Of a DNA stretch of 64,000 nt, positions 18,270-27,155 are shown piece after piece; within the stretch, counting starts at the first letter, position 1, and the number at the start of each line of letters is the position of its first letter. This DNA comes from CAZFQG01 sp964520785. GTDB taxonomy: Bacteria > Planctomycetota > Planctomycetia > Pirellulales > Thermoguttaceae. Under the pieces are notes generated by a model. That model was given only the letters and a program-made list of their open reading frames with translations, made no database searches and was not told the origin of the DNA. Both the position numbers and the translations under genes were made by a program. The DNA lies in the NCBI GenBank assembly GCA_964520785.1, contig CAZFQG010000005.1:17293-81292 (forward strand). The letters are read 5' to 3'.

Positions 18270-19679
18270 TCACTGTGCGAGCATTTCACGCATCGCGTTC
18301 ATCAGGACCGTCTCGACGGCGGAGTCGACGCGGCATACCTTACTCGCTTCGTAGCCCCCTTGCGGGAACTGTTCCGCCAAAGGAATGTACCCGGGGCCCG
18401 TGTCACCGTAGGCGGCCACGCAAACGAAATCATCGGGAGCCATCTCGTAGGCGGCCAATTGATAACCGATGCACAACTCGCCCGGCACGTGGACGATCTT
18501 CGCGGGGCCGACGTGGAGGCAACCCAGCAAGAGGGGGGCGGCCCGCATTCGCCCCAGGAAAGCCAGATCGCGCGCGGCGAAGACGCGGTCGGTCCGTTTG
18601 TTTTCCGCATTGGCTAGGACCTTGTTTTTGGCGTCCTCTTGAATCGTATCGCGAACCGGCAGCGGCGCCTCCACCGTCTTCCATGCCACGGAAGCCGCGT
18701 CGATCGGAATCCTCTTCATGTCCTTCCACGCCAGACGCATCCCTTCGGCGAGCCGTTTGCCCAAAATCTCGCGATTCTCCGGTGAACCGTCATTGTATTT
18801 ACCCGCCGCGATATCGCCGCCGGCGCCGTCGAAATGCAGGATAGCCGCCCCTGGAAGAGCCGCCTCGCGGATCGCTCTGGCGACGCCGACCGTATCGTGA
18901 CTGACGACGCCGTCGCCGTAGTAACTTTGTGGATGGGTGGCATAGTAGCTGAGGATCGCCAGCGGCCGGTCGCCGCTGAAAAACGCCACCGCGCGGACGA
19001 ATGGATCGATAATCCCCTCCGGGAGGGCGCGGACATCGGCATCGCGGCAACTGCTCATCCGCGTGACCCGCACCTTGCCGTCCGGCCCCAGAATGCGGCG
19101 GTTGGAGGCGAACCTCTCGACGCGGCCCTTTCCAACGCCTACGTGGGTGACCGTTTCCAGGCCTTTCTCCATCACTTCCGCCGCGGCCTTGGCGGTCGCT
19201 TCGCGCGCGTCCTTTTCCCACTGGACGTCGAAGAGGGCACCGCTTAAGCCATGCTCGGCGAGAATCGCCTCGGTGGACGCGTCGACGCCGGGCGCCGTGT
19301 GCAGATGCACGGTGTGAACGCTAACCCGATCCTCGGTCGTGCCGACCGCCGCGGCCAGTGCCTGCCGCCACTGGTCGTTGGAGGCGTTGCCGATGTTGAC
19401 GAAATCGACGATGCACAGGATGATCGGCTTCGACTCTCCGGGGGACAGGATGACGCCCCGCGCGGAGAGCGGCTCGGCCACCTTGACCGCCGCCTTGACA
19501 TTGCCATGGCATAGCGGCGCGCCGATCGGGGGGGTGACGTCGGCCTGAAAGGCGGCCAGTCTCAGTTCACCCGCCGCGTCGTTTCCCGGAGCCGACGCGA
19601 CAAGCGGCCCGGAAAACGCCAAACCCGCCGCGGCCGATTGCAGGAAGGAACGTCGTGAAGGAAGGTGGGGGTGGGTCAT
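18270..19679 (-). CDS. Tat-exported neutral ceramidase-like hydrolase
   Basis: A 469-residue protein with a twin-arginine signal (SRRSFLQSAAAGLAFSGPLVASA). The body resembles the N-terminal domain of neutral/alkaline non-lysosomal ceramidases: AAFQADVTPPIGAPL at the mature N-terminus, HTVHLHTAPGVD and the Zn-ligand-like HPQSYYGDGVVSHDTVG, and FDGAGGDIAAG. Planctomycete genomes carry many such proteins with unknown substrates. The family C-terminal immunoglobulin-like domain is absent. It lies 29 bases upstream of the HzsA-like gene. Hydrolysis of an amide or ester in the periplasm is likely; ceramide itself is not established. Confidence 0.78.
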   Translation of the reverse strand: MTHPHLPSRRSFLQSAAAGLAFSGPLVASAPGNDAAGELRLAAFQADVTPPIGAPLCHGNVKAAVKVAEPLSARGVILSPGESKPIILCIVDFVNIGNASNDQWRQALAAAVGTTEDRVSVHTVHLHTAPGVDASTEAILAEHGLSGALFDVQWEKDAREATAKAAAEVMEKGLETVTHVGVGKGRVERFASNRRILGPDGKVRVTRMSSCRDADVRALPEGIIDPFVRAVAFFSGDRPLAILSYYATHPQSYYGDGVVSHDTVGVARAIREAALPGAAILHFDGAGGDIAAGKYNDGSPENREILGKRLAEGMRLAWKDMKRIPIDAASVAWKTVEAPLPVRDTIQEDAKNKVLANAENKRTDRVFAARDLAFLGRMRAAPLLLGCLHVGPAKIVHVPGELCIGYQLAAYEMAPDDFVCVAAYGDTGPGYIPLAEQFPQGGYEASKVCRVDSAVETVLMNAMREMLAQ

Positions 19680-19889
19680 GGGAGGTTCCTCCGAAAATCA
19701 AAGGGTGGGACTACGCTGACGGATAATCCACGGTGCTTCCACTCTCGGTGCGCCTTTGGCGATCCGTCATTGCGCAAACATCGGGAAGGCCGGATATCCC
19801 CGCTCTTGTCGATTCATTCTACCCGATTGCCGCCTGGTTCGCAATCGTCGGCGGCGGGCCTCGCGTCGGACCGGGCGATTTCGGGCCTT

Positions 19890-20984
19890 CTATCGCGTTC
19901 TGGGACGACCGGCCTCCTCGTGGTACTTGCGGAGCTGTTCTTTGGGAAACGTGGCGTCTCCCTTGTCGCGCAGTAATGCGCCAAGCGCCGTAATGTGTCT
20001 GCCGAAATCGGTCAGTGATTCCCCCCGCACCTTTCTTGGCCTCCCAAAAATGGGCCAGCGGCAAAAACAGAAGACGATGCCCAGCGCGGTAAACTGCGCC
20101 AACATCCAATTGAAAGGAAAACGCGTGACGATGTCCCAATGGGATCGTGATGGGTGGTCTTCATCGGCAATCGAAAGGCCAAACGGACCACTTTCGACGA
20201 ACACGACGCGTTCACCGGGCCCGGCGGTTTCTATTAGCCTCGCCGCAAGCTTGCGGTGTTCGTGGTTCGCCAGCGGATAGTTCAAGAGAAACGATCCGTT
20301 CGCGACGACGACGAGCTGACTTGCCCCTCCGTACCGGGGCGAGCGGGCTACGAAGGGTCCCTTTTCGGTTTCCAGAAGAGGTTCGAAATCATCGTCGAAA
20401 ACCGGCGAATTGCCGAGACGAAGTGCCGTCCTATCGACGTCCAGATTCTCGACCCATCCGGCCTTGCCGCTGAGTTCTCTCGGTTCGTAGACATCGCCAC
20501 GCGCAATGGAATACCAGTCGGAATCCAAGGTATCCAACTCCCACCGCCGCCGGAGATCGTGGGCGATCCGCGAAGCCGCCAGCCGGTTCGACGCCTCCGT
20601 TCTCGTCTCTCTTGTATCGTAATCGTTCAGGACCTGCTCCCAGTATTGCACCGCCGCGTCGAAATCTCGGCCTACATAGATGAGCGTTCTACCCGGTTCA
20701 TTCTCCAACCACTCTTCGAACCAGTCGACCACCTCGACGTCCGGCACTTCGAAGTCATCGGGAATCCAGACGATGCAATCGGCCCGTTCCAAGGCCGGGT
20801 TGAGCCGTCGCGCGGACGTCACTCGGGCGCCATAATGCTCGAACATCCGCGAGAAGACCGTTGCTCCGTTGACGCTCTCTGCGCTGGACGACGTGCTGAT
20901 CTTCCCGTACTCCGTTTCAACCTCTTCAGAGGTGCATCCGGATAGGAAAACTAGGAGAGACACGTAAAAAACGGTGGAACGCAT
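19890..20984 (-). CDS. DUF4350 lipoprotein
   Basis: A 364-residue protein with a lipobox (LLVFLSGC, cleavage before Cys about residue 17). The next region (AESVNGATVFSRMFEHYGARVTSARRL and IVWIPDDFEVP) fits DUF4350, a Rossmann-like domain of unknown function found in membrane-anchored proteins. A single transmembrane segment near residues 300-320 (MLAQFTALGIVFCFCRWPIFGRP) precedes a conserved cytoplasmic tail (ESLTDFGRHITALGALL). DUF4350 genes normally sit beside MoxR ATPase and DUF58 genes; none are in this window. Start choice is uncertain: ATGs at 21020 and 21059 would lengthen the n-region. Confidence 0.72.
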   Translation of the reverse strand: MRSTVFYVSLLVFLSGCTSEEVETEYGKISTSSSAESVNGATVFSRMFEHYGARVTSARRLNPALERADCIVWIPDDFEVPDVEVVDWFEEWLENEPGRTLIYVGRDFDAAVQYWEQVLNDYDTRETRTEASNRLAASRIAHDLRRRWELDTLDSDWYSIARGDVYEPRELSGKAGWVENLDVDRTALRLGNSPVFDDDFEPLLETEKGPFVARSPRYGGASQLVVVANGSFLLNYPLANHEHRKLAARLIETAGPGERVVFVESGPFGLSIADEDHPSRSHWDIVTRFPFNWMLAQFTALGIVFCFCRWPIFGRPRKVRGESLTDFGRHITALGALLRDKGDATFPKEQLRKYHEEAGRPRTR

Positions 20985-21387
20985 CTTGTTGGCGACAAGG
21001 GGTGAACGAACTTCCTCCATCGCTTCCAGGGTACATCCCTTTCCCGGTAGCGTCAACACGATACGCCGCGAGAGGGGTGCCGAATGCCGCGTGAATAGAC
21101 GTGGACCTTGCCGAAAGGACGATCCCGACTAAAGACCAGTGATCGATACGCCGGTCCCGCGGTCAATTGTCTTCTGGGAAACGCCGGTCCCAAATCGCCT
21201 TCTACTTCCCGGTCGTCCGGTGGAGAACCGGCGAGAACGTCGCGTTGGATGACGTCAACGGTAGTATGGAACCCGAAGTGCCTTCACGGTGTGATGGGAC
21301 GCCGCGGCGAGTCCTCGTCCACGACCGGGCGATTCGTTCCTTGGAAGCGGGGGATTACCGTTTCACCCACGACCGCGAACATCGGAA
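20985..21387. other. Intergenic region, no gene seen
   Basis: About 400 bases between the DUF4350 gene and the end of the PEP-CTERM gene. Frames on both strands lack recognisable protein sequence, and I see no hairpin with a T-run and no RNA gene. Confidence 0.5.
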
Positions 21388-23358
21388 TCATGTCGAGGCA
21401 CCCCTCGGCGAGCGTAAGCCGACCACCAGTAGCAAAACGGCCAAACCGTAGACCGCGCCGCTTGGTTCCGGTACCGCCGCCGTTGCCACGGCCCCCCAAT
21501 TCGCCCGGATGACGTCCAGATCGTTGCTGTCCACCAGTCCGTCGCCGGTAGCATCGCCTTCGGACGCATCCCCCGGCGTCACGGTCCGTCCCCAATTCGC
21601 GCGGATGATGTCCAGGTCCCCGCTGTCAACCGATCCATCCGCGTTGAGGTCGCCGTCGAGGAGGACCGGCTTGCACTTTGCGGTGATTGCGTAGACTCCC
21701 GGGGTATAATAATCGACGAAATAGGCCGTTCCTTCGGCCGTGATATCGCCGGACACCGCCAGGATCGACAGCCAGATATCTCCGGTCATGGAGACGATCT
21801 CGCTCGGCGCTTCACCCGGCGCGTTCGTTTTGGGCCAGACGAAAAGCCGGCCCTCGCCCGACGTGTTGGAGGAGAAGACGATGTTTCCCTCCGCGTCGAC
21901 CTCCGTATCATATCCTCCGCCGGAGAGTTCGCACAGGAGCGTGCCTTCCGTCTTGGTCAGCCGGCCTTCGCCGAGCGCCGCTTCAACCGCGGCGGCATCC
22001 CACCGCCACAGCGCGGCCTCCCCGGAGGTGGTCGCGTAATTCACGTAGAAAAAGCCTTCCGATTCCGAAACGGCGAATCCGGCGGAATTCCCTCCGATCT
22101 CGATGACCCGGTCGTGTTCGTCGGCACCGGAAACGTCCAGTTTCCAGATGGAATTCGGCGCCGTCCACCCCGGCTCGTTTAGACCGGAGACATAGGGCAC
22201 ACCGCCATAGAACTCCAGATCGAAATTCCCGGCCATCGTCGCCTTGTGCGTCCAGGTTTCTTCGGATAGATCGAAGCGGTAGATGCGGTCGTCGGTGTTG
22301 CCCATGGTCGTGAACCCGACCCAGATCGCCTCCTCGCCGGGTTCCACCTCCACGAAACTCACCCAGGGAACGAATCCGTCGCCATCGGGAGCCAGATAGC
22401 CGTCGGTCGGCTTTCCATAGGAGGCGACGATCGTTTCACTCACCGGATCGACGATTTCCAGCCCGTGGAATCCTTCAAAGAAGACCAGTTGATTTCCCAT
22501 CAGGTCGATGACCTCGGGGCCGCGAAGATCGTCTCCGGAACCGAAGAGCCGCCCGGCCCGGTAACCGGCGGCACACGTTACCGGCAGGTTTCCCGGTTGA
22601 GATGGCGTATTCAAGACACCGATCGCTTCGAGGTCGAAACCCCCGGAGCCCCAAGTGACCCACGCGTCGTAAATCGGATTTCCCAGGGAGTCCTTGAAGT
22701 CGCCGCTTCCCGGAATGTCAACGATTCGGACGTACCGGACGTCATTCAGGTCGAGATTCCCACTTATGACGGCCGCGTCCGTCGCCAGTTCGGCCAAATC
22801 GAACGGCGTCCCGAAGGAGATCCCTGCCGTGTTGGGGTGCTTTCCCGCCAGGTTATACACGCCGGTCGGATCGATCGTTCCGTAGCCGCCGACGGGACTT
22901 GGAGTGAGCGAGACGGAAGGAAATCGGGCGAAAGTGTTTCCATCGCTGGAAACCTCCACGTAAGCCAGCTCCGCGAACAACGCCGACCCGGTTAGCGCCG
23001 CGTTCTCGAAGACGGCGAAATCCGGCCCGGTTCCGTCGGCGATGGGAACGTCAAAGTGCAACGTGATTCTTCCAGGGGCCAATCCCTGCGCAATCTGATC
23101 CTGATCCAGATCGCCCAGGGATACCACGTCGGCGTTATTGCCGGTAACTGGGCCCAGCGCCTTGTGCGGACTTTGCCACGCGGCGGCCACCCCGGGAGCC
23201 GGGGCGTAATCGAGATAGACCGAGGCCCAACCGACAAAGGCCGGGTTTAACTCGCCGCCGACGAACCCGGGAATGCCGGGTTCCGTGTATGGACCGGCGG
23301 AGGCAACGGCGACTACGCAGGCGCTCACGAGAAATCCAGAAAAGAGAGTGTGGTTCAT
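21388..23358 (-). CDS. PEP-CTERM/dockerin-like surface protein under a cobalamin riboswitch
   Basis: A 656-residue exported protein. A signal peptide (NHTLFSGFLVSACVVAVASA) precedes an N-terminal beta-rich domain to about residue 250 with highly patterned blocks (DVVSLGDLDQDQIAQGLAPG, DFAVFENAAL, YVEVSSDGNTFARFPSVSL, GTIDPTGVYNLAGKHPN, AWVTWGSGGFDLEAIGV). Residues about 260-560 repeat short propeller-like blades (RIYRFDLSEETWTHKATM, SIWKLDVSGADEHDRVIEI). Two dockerin-like repeats follow (DLNADGSVDSGDLDIIRANWG and DATGDGLVDSNDLDVIRANWG). The C-terminus is a PEP-CTERM sorting signal (VPEPSG, a hydrophobic helix, then RSPRG). A promoter and cobalamin riboswitch lie upstream, so expression should respond to B12. 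I infer a surface role in corrinoid capture. Confidence 0.85.
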   Translation of the reverse strand: MNHTLFSGFLVSACVVAVASAGPYTEPGIPGFVGGELNPAFVGWASVYLDYAPAPGVAAAWQSPHKALGPVTGNNADVVSLGDLDQDQIAQGLAPGRITLHFDVPIADGTGPDFAVFENAALTGSALFAELAYVEVSSDGNTFARFPSVSLTPSPVGGYGTIDPTGVYNLAGKHPNTAGISFGTPFDLAELATDAAVISGNLDLNDVRYVRIVDIPGSGDFKDSLGNPIYDAWVTWGSGGFDLEAIGVLNTPSQPGNLPVTCAAGYRAGRLFGSGDDLRGPEVIDLMGNQLVFFEGFHGLEIVDPVSETIVASYGKPTDGYLAPDGDGFVPWVSFVEVEPGEEAIWVGFTTMGNTDDRIYRFDLSEETWTHKATMAGNFDLEFYGGVPYVSGLNEPGWTAPNSIWKLDVSGADEHDRVIEIGGNSAGFAVSESEGFFYVNYATTSGEAALWRWDAAAVEAALGEGRLTKTEGTLLCELSGGGYDTEVDAEGNIVFSSNTSGEGRLFVWPKTNAPGEAPSEIVSMTGDIWLSILAVSGDITAEGTAYFVDYYTPGVYAITAKCKPVLLDGDLNADGSVDSGDLDIIRANWGRTVTPGDASEGDATGDGLVDSNDLDVIRANWGAVATAAVPEPSGAVYGLAVLLLVVGLRSPRGAST

Positions 23359-23409
23359 GATCGCGGTTCTCGACAAACGACCCCCTATCCCTCGTAGGGA
23401 GGATGTCCT

Positions 23410-23621
23410 CGCTTGGTAGGTCTTCTGACTCCCGAACCACCGGCGTCACCGCCTTCTCGTCACCCGATAATGTTCGGTTAATCTCAGTTTTTTGCTGAGC
23501 GCGACAATGGCGAAAAAGAACGGACGCGGGGATTGTTCGGTTACAGCGGCGGGGCCGTCCCGGATTCGCACCGGAGTTCCCTGTTCGTCGGCCGTTCTAC
23601 GAGAACGCCGACCACCAAGCG
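23410..23621 (-). promoter_or_regulatory. Cobalamin (B12) riboswitch
   Basis: Read on the minus strand, the core block at 23581-23541 runs GGGAACTCCGGTGCGAATCC, then GGGACGGCCCCGCCGCTGTAA, the classical B12-box pattern. The 3' end GAGTCAGAAGACCTACC (23431-23415) is the expected closing segment. The ends pair as P1: CGCTTGGT (23621-23614) with ACCAAGCG (23417-23410), eight perfect pairs. An optional extension arm lies between 23535 and 23440. Downstream, TCCCT-ACG-AGGGA near 23404-23391 could form part of the expression platform, 30-50 bases before the ATG at 23358. High B12 would normally shut the gene off. Confidence 0.93.
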
Positions 23622-23637
23622 ACGCTGATTTGGCCGG

Positions 23638-23666
23638 ATTTTAAGCTCTCAGCCGGTTGGCGTCAA
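23638..23666 (-). promoter_or_regulatory. Promoter of the B12-riboswitch transcript
   Basis: On the minus strand, TTGACG (23666-23661) and TAAAAT (23643-23638) are separated by exactly 17 bases. Transcription would start near 23631, about 10 bases before the riboswitch P1 stem. This is one of the two best sigma-70-like promoters in the window. Confidence 0.75.
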
Positions 23667-23883
23667 TGCATTTCCCCTGATGCGGCGATGTGGGTCCGGT
23701 CCAGTTCATCCAAGCAGAACACTCGAACCGTCGGTCCCTCCGGCAAAACCGCGTGGCGGCGATTTACGATTGGAACGGCATCCCGTAAGATAGTATTGTT
23801 TTTTGCGACTGCGTCTACTCCGCGACAAAAACCCCAATCGGTATAGCCAATTCTTTTTCCTCAGGAGCGAAAACAGTAATAGG

Positions 23884-24783
23884 ATGGAATCCGCATATTT
23901 TATCACGGCGATCGGCACCCCCCTCGATCAAGACGAAAACCTGCATGTTGAAGGGTTGGAAAAGCAATTCGAGGATCAGGCCTCGGCGGGAATTCCCGGT
24001 ATACTCTCCGCCGGCAGCATGGGCTGCATGCAGTTGCTCCGCGATTCGACCTACCGAGCCCTTGCCGAGCATTCGGTTCGCTGTTGGAAGGGAAAGGGCG
24101 AACTCCTGTTCGGCGTGGGTGATACGTCGTTCGCGCGAACGAGGGACCGTATCGAATTCGCGAACCGTTTCGAATTCGACGGCGTCGTCGTGTTGACGCC
24201 GTGCCACTCGAAATTCTCGCAGGAGGACCTGGTCGACTATTACATGGGCCTTGCCGATATTTCGAAGACCCCGCTGTACCTCTACGACCTGCCGGCCGTG
24301 GCCGGGATGGGGATCGACATGGAGACCTACTTCAGGGTCGCCGAGCATCCGAACATCCGCGGCGGAAAGATTTCCGGGCGCCGCGAGTTCTCGTGCGAGC
24401 TGATCCGCCGGATCGATCCGGAACAATTTCGCATCATCGTGGCGGAGCCGTACCATATCGTCCAACTGCTCAACGAGGGCGTCATGCAGCACCTGGAGGG
24501 GATGTTCGCCATCGCGCCGGCGTGGACGGTCGAACTCGGCAAGGCGGTTGCCGAAGGACGTCGGGAAGAAGCCGCTTTGTACCAGAAGGGCATTTATGAA
24601 CTCCGCGAGCTACTTATATCGAATCAGCGGCCCATGGGAGTCTTTACCGCGCTGATGAACGCCCGCGGACTACCCGGGAAATACCATCCGGCCCCCTGGA
24701 AGGCGTTGGACGAAGCGGACGAGAAATCGCTACTTTCGGAGAAGATCGTCCGGCAGCTCTTGGGGGAGATTCCGCTGGAATGA
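23884..24783 (+). CDS. Dihydrodipicolinate synthase family aldolase/lyase
   Basis: A 299-residue protein of the DapA/NanA class I aldolase family. Family landmarks are the opening YFITAIGTPLDQDENLHVEGL, the substrate loop GIPGILSAGSMGCMQLL (in place of the usual GTTGE), the catalytic tyrosine in PLYLYDLPA (about residue 140) and the Schiff-base lysine in RGGKISGRREF (about residue 162). The altered GTTGE motif argues against true DapA and for another alpha-keto acid lyase or dehydratase. The ATG at 23884 was chosen because it begins the barrel; the frame from 23803 adds a non-homologous segment. The next gene is the NfeD protein, 74 bases downstream. Substrate unknown. Confidence 0.85.
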   Translation: MESAYFITAIGTPLDQDENLHVEGLEKQFEDQASAGIPGILSAGSMGCMQLLRDSTYRALAEHSVRCWKGKGELLFGVGDTSFARTRDRIEFANRFEFDGVVVLTPCHSKFSQEDLVDYYMGLADISKTPLYLYDLPAVAGMGIDMETYFRVAEHPNIRGGKISGRREFSCELIRRIDPEQFRIIVAEPYHIVQLLNEGVMQHLEGMFAIAPAWTVELGKAVAEGRREEAALYQKGIYELRELLISNQRPMGVFTALMNARGLPGKYHPAPWKALDEADEKSLLSEKIVRQLLGEIPLE

Positions 24784-24857
24784 CCCGACGATCGGGTTTC
24801 CGGCCCCGGAGACTCTCTCAAGCGGCTGTCGGAACTCACGGCAAAAGGGATCACACC

Positions 24858-27071
24858 ATGAACCAGTTCAAGACGACCACCGCGTTGGCGGCTTTGTTGG
24901 GTCTGGTGGGAGTATTCACTTCCGCCGCGGCCCAGGATCCCGAAGTGGATGGTACCGCAAAACCCGGTGCTGCCGAAGCGCAGGCGCCCGACCGCCTGGG
25001 ACGGCTCATTCGCGTGCGAATGCCGATCGACGGGCGAGAGTTCGACCGGACGCAGCGATACGTCTCGCGACTGCTGGAGATGGCGAGCCGGGAGAAGAAG
25101 CGGCCGGTCCTCGTATTCGAATTCACCTCGCCGCCTGAAGAAGAGGAGACGGTCACCGCGGCGAGCCAGTTCGGCTCGGCATACCAAATGGCCGATTTCC
25201 TCTCCGGGACCGAGTTGAGCGCGGCCAATACGGTCGCCTACATTCCGGGAAAAGTCCGAGGCCACGCCGTACTCGCGGCTCTGGCCTGCAACGAGATCAT
25301 CATGGCGCCGGATGCCGAACTCGGACCCGCCGCCGTGCCCCACGGATCGCCGATCAACGCTCCCATTCGAAGCGCCTATCAGGAGATCGCGGCACGGCGC
25401 AAGACGATTCCGGTCGCCGTCGCGATTGGGTTGCTCGATCCGGCACAAGAGGTCTTGGTCGCGGAAACCGAAGTCTCCCGCGACTTCATCACCGCCGCGG
25501 AATTGCCCGATCTGGAAAAAAAAGTCACCGTCAAGAAGACGGAAGTCCTGTTTCCCGCCGGGCAACCAGGCATATTGCAGGGAAAGGCGGCGAGGAGACT
25601 GGGTCTGGTTGGTTACTTGGCCGAGTCGCCGCGCGACGTGGCGAAGGCTCTTGATCTGGACGAAAAAGCCCTGGTTCCGGACCCCTCGCTTGGAGGGAAA
25701 TGGCGAACCGCGCAGATCCGGCTCGACGGTCCCATCACGGCGACCTCCATCGATCGTGCCCGGCACATGATCGAGGAGGCGATCAACACCAACGACGCGA
25801 ACTTCCTGTGCTTCTGGATCAATAGCCCCGGGGGTTCACCGGTTGACAGTATGAGGTTGGCCTCCGCGATCGCGGAATTGCCGGCCGAGGCGATTCGGAC
25901 CACGGCATATATCCCGCAAGAGGCGCGGGGTGACGCCGCGCTGGTGGCAATGGCGTGCGATCAGGTATTCATGACGCCGGATGCGATTCTCGGTGGCAGC
26001 GGCGCCTACCAGGCGGACCGCCGCGAAATCGACACGATCGTAGAAGCGATCCGCGGCTCGCTCGCACCGGCGAAATCGCGGGACTGGTCGCTCCCGGCGG
26101 CGATGATCGATCCCAATCTCGAAGTCTACGAATGCTCGCGGCTGGATGAAAGGCGCTATTGGGCCGACGCGGAACTCGCCGAAGCCGCGGACCCGGAGTC
26201 CTGGAAGAAGGGCAAGCCGGTTACCGCGCCGGGTCAGCCGTTTCAGGCTCGGGGCGCGCGGGCGGTCGAGGTCGAACTGGCGGACCGCACCGTGGAGAGT
26301 TTCCGGGAATACAAGGCGTTTTTCGGCCTCGAAGACGATCCCCAACTGCTGGAGCCGTCGTGGGCCCATATTCTCATCGAGGCGCTCGCCTCACCGGGTA
26401 TGGCGATGCTCTTGTTCATCATCGGTGGCGTCGGCCTCTACGCCGAATTGCAGTCCCCCGGAATTGGCGTCGGCGGGTTCGTGTTTCTCGTCTGTTTTCT
26501 GCTCTTCTTCTGGAGCCGATACTTGGGCGCAACCGCCGGATGGCTCGAGGTCCTGCTCTTTCTGGGCGGGCTGGCTTGCGTCTTACTGGAGATATTCGTC
26601 CTCCCCGGTTTCGGGATATTCGGGCTCGGGGGCGGGGCCCTCATCCTGGCCTCCTTGATCCTTGCCAGCCACACGTTCATCGTCCCCAGAAACCCATACC
26701 AATATGCTCAGTTCGAACGCTCACTCATGATGCTCGGCGGATCGACGGCCGGAGTTCTTCTCGGAATCTACCTGGTCAACCGTTATCTTCCCCACACCCC
26801 GTTTCTCAACAAGATGATTCTCGCCCCTCCAGAGGGGGACGAAGCGGTAATTCTCCAGAAACGCGAGTCACTCGTGGATCACAGTGATCTCCTGGGAAGG
26901 CAGGGAATCACGACAACGAAACTCGTTCCCAGTGGGAAGGCGCGATTCGGGGACCGGTACGTTGACGTAATCGCCTCCGAAAGCGAAATCATCGATGTCG
27001 GCGTCCCCGTCGTGGTCACCGACGTGCACGGCGCCCGGGTCTTGGTGCAACCGATTCAACGGTACGCATGA
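24858..27071 (+). CDS. NfeD family protein with ClpP-like protease domains
   Basis: A 737-residue exported/membrane protein. A signal peptide (TTALAALLGLVGVFTSAAAQ) is followed by two ClpP/crotonase-like domains (about 40-270 and 290-490). The second has INSPGGSPVDSMRLASAI at about 322-340 and a later AMACDQVFMTPDAILGG, like the stomatin-specific serine protease NfeD1b; the first has VAYIPGKVRGHAVLAALACNEIIMAPDAELG but lacks a clear SPGG motif. Four or five TM segments (about 515-620, SPGMAMLLFIIGGVGLYAEL onward) and a C-terminal OB-fold (DLLGRQGITTTKLVPSGKA) complete it. Family proteins act at the membrane with SPFH/stomatin-like partners; none is adjacent. The ATG at 24858 follows AAAGGGA. 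Confidence 0.9.
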   Translation: MNQFKTTTALAALLGLVGVFTSAAAQDPEVDGTAKPGAAEAQAPDRLGRLIRVRMPIDGREFDRTQRYVSRLLEMASREKKRPVLVFEFTSPPEEEETVTAASQFGSAYQMADFLSGTELSAANTVAYIPGKVRGHAVLAALACNEIIMAPDAELGPAAVPHGSPINAPIRSAYQEIAARRKTIPVAVAIGLLDPAQEVLVAETEVSRDFITAAELPDLEKKVTVKKTEVLFPAGQPGILQGKAARRLGLVGYLAESPRDVAKALDLDEKALVPDPSLGGKWRTAQIRLDGPITATSIDRARHMIEEAINTNDANFLCFWINSPGGSPVDSMRLASAIAELPAEAIRTTAYIPQEARGDAALVAMACDQVFMTPDAILGGSGAYQADRREIDTIVEAIRGSLAPAKSRDWSLPAAMIDPNLEVYECSRLDERRYWADAELAEAADPESWKKGKPVTAPGQPFQARGARAVEVELADRTVESFREYKAFFGLEDDPQLLEPSWAHILIEALASPGMAMLLFIIGGVGLYAELQSPGIGVGGFVFLVCFLLFFWSRYLGATAGWLEVLLFLGGLACVLLEIFVLPGFGIFGLGGGALILASLILASHTFIVPRNPYQYAQFERSLMMLGGSTAGVLLGIYLVNRYLPHTPFLNKMILAPPEGDEAVILQKRESLVDHSDLLGRQGITTTKLVPSGKARFGDRYVDVIASESEIIDVGVPVVVTDVHGARVLVQPIQRYA

Positions 27072-27155
27072 TCTTGACGCTTCGAGGGGGTAATCGCCTT
27101 GCTTTCCATCGGCGGCGGCCGCGGCGGTGGCGCGCTTCGGTCGCATTATGAACTC

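Noticed and set aside
21167..21451. Plus-strand frame in the gap beside the PEP-CTERM gene
   Set aside because: It overlaps the 3' end of the well-supported PEP-CTERM gene and has no recognisable protein sequence.
23884..24783. Calling the aldolase DapA
   Set aside because: The GTTGE substrate motif is replaced by a different loop, so lysine synthesis is not supported.
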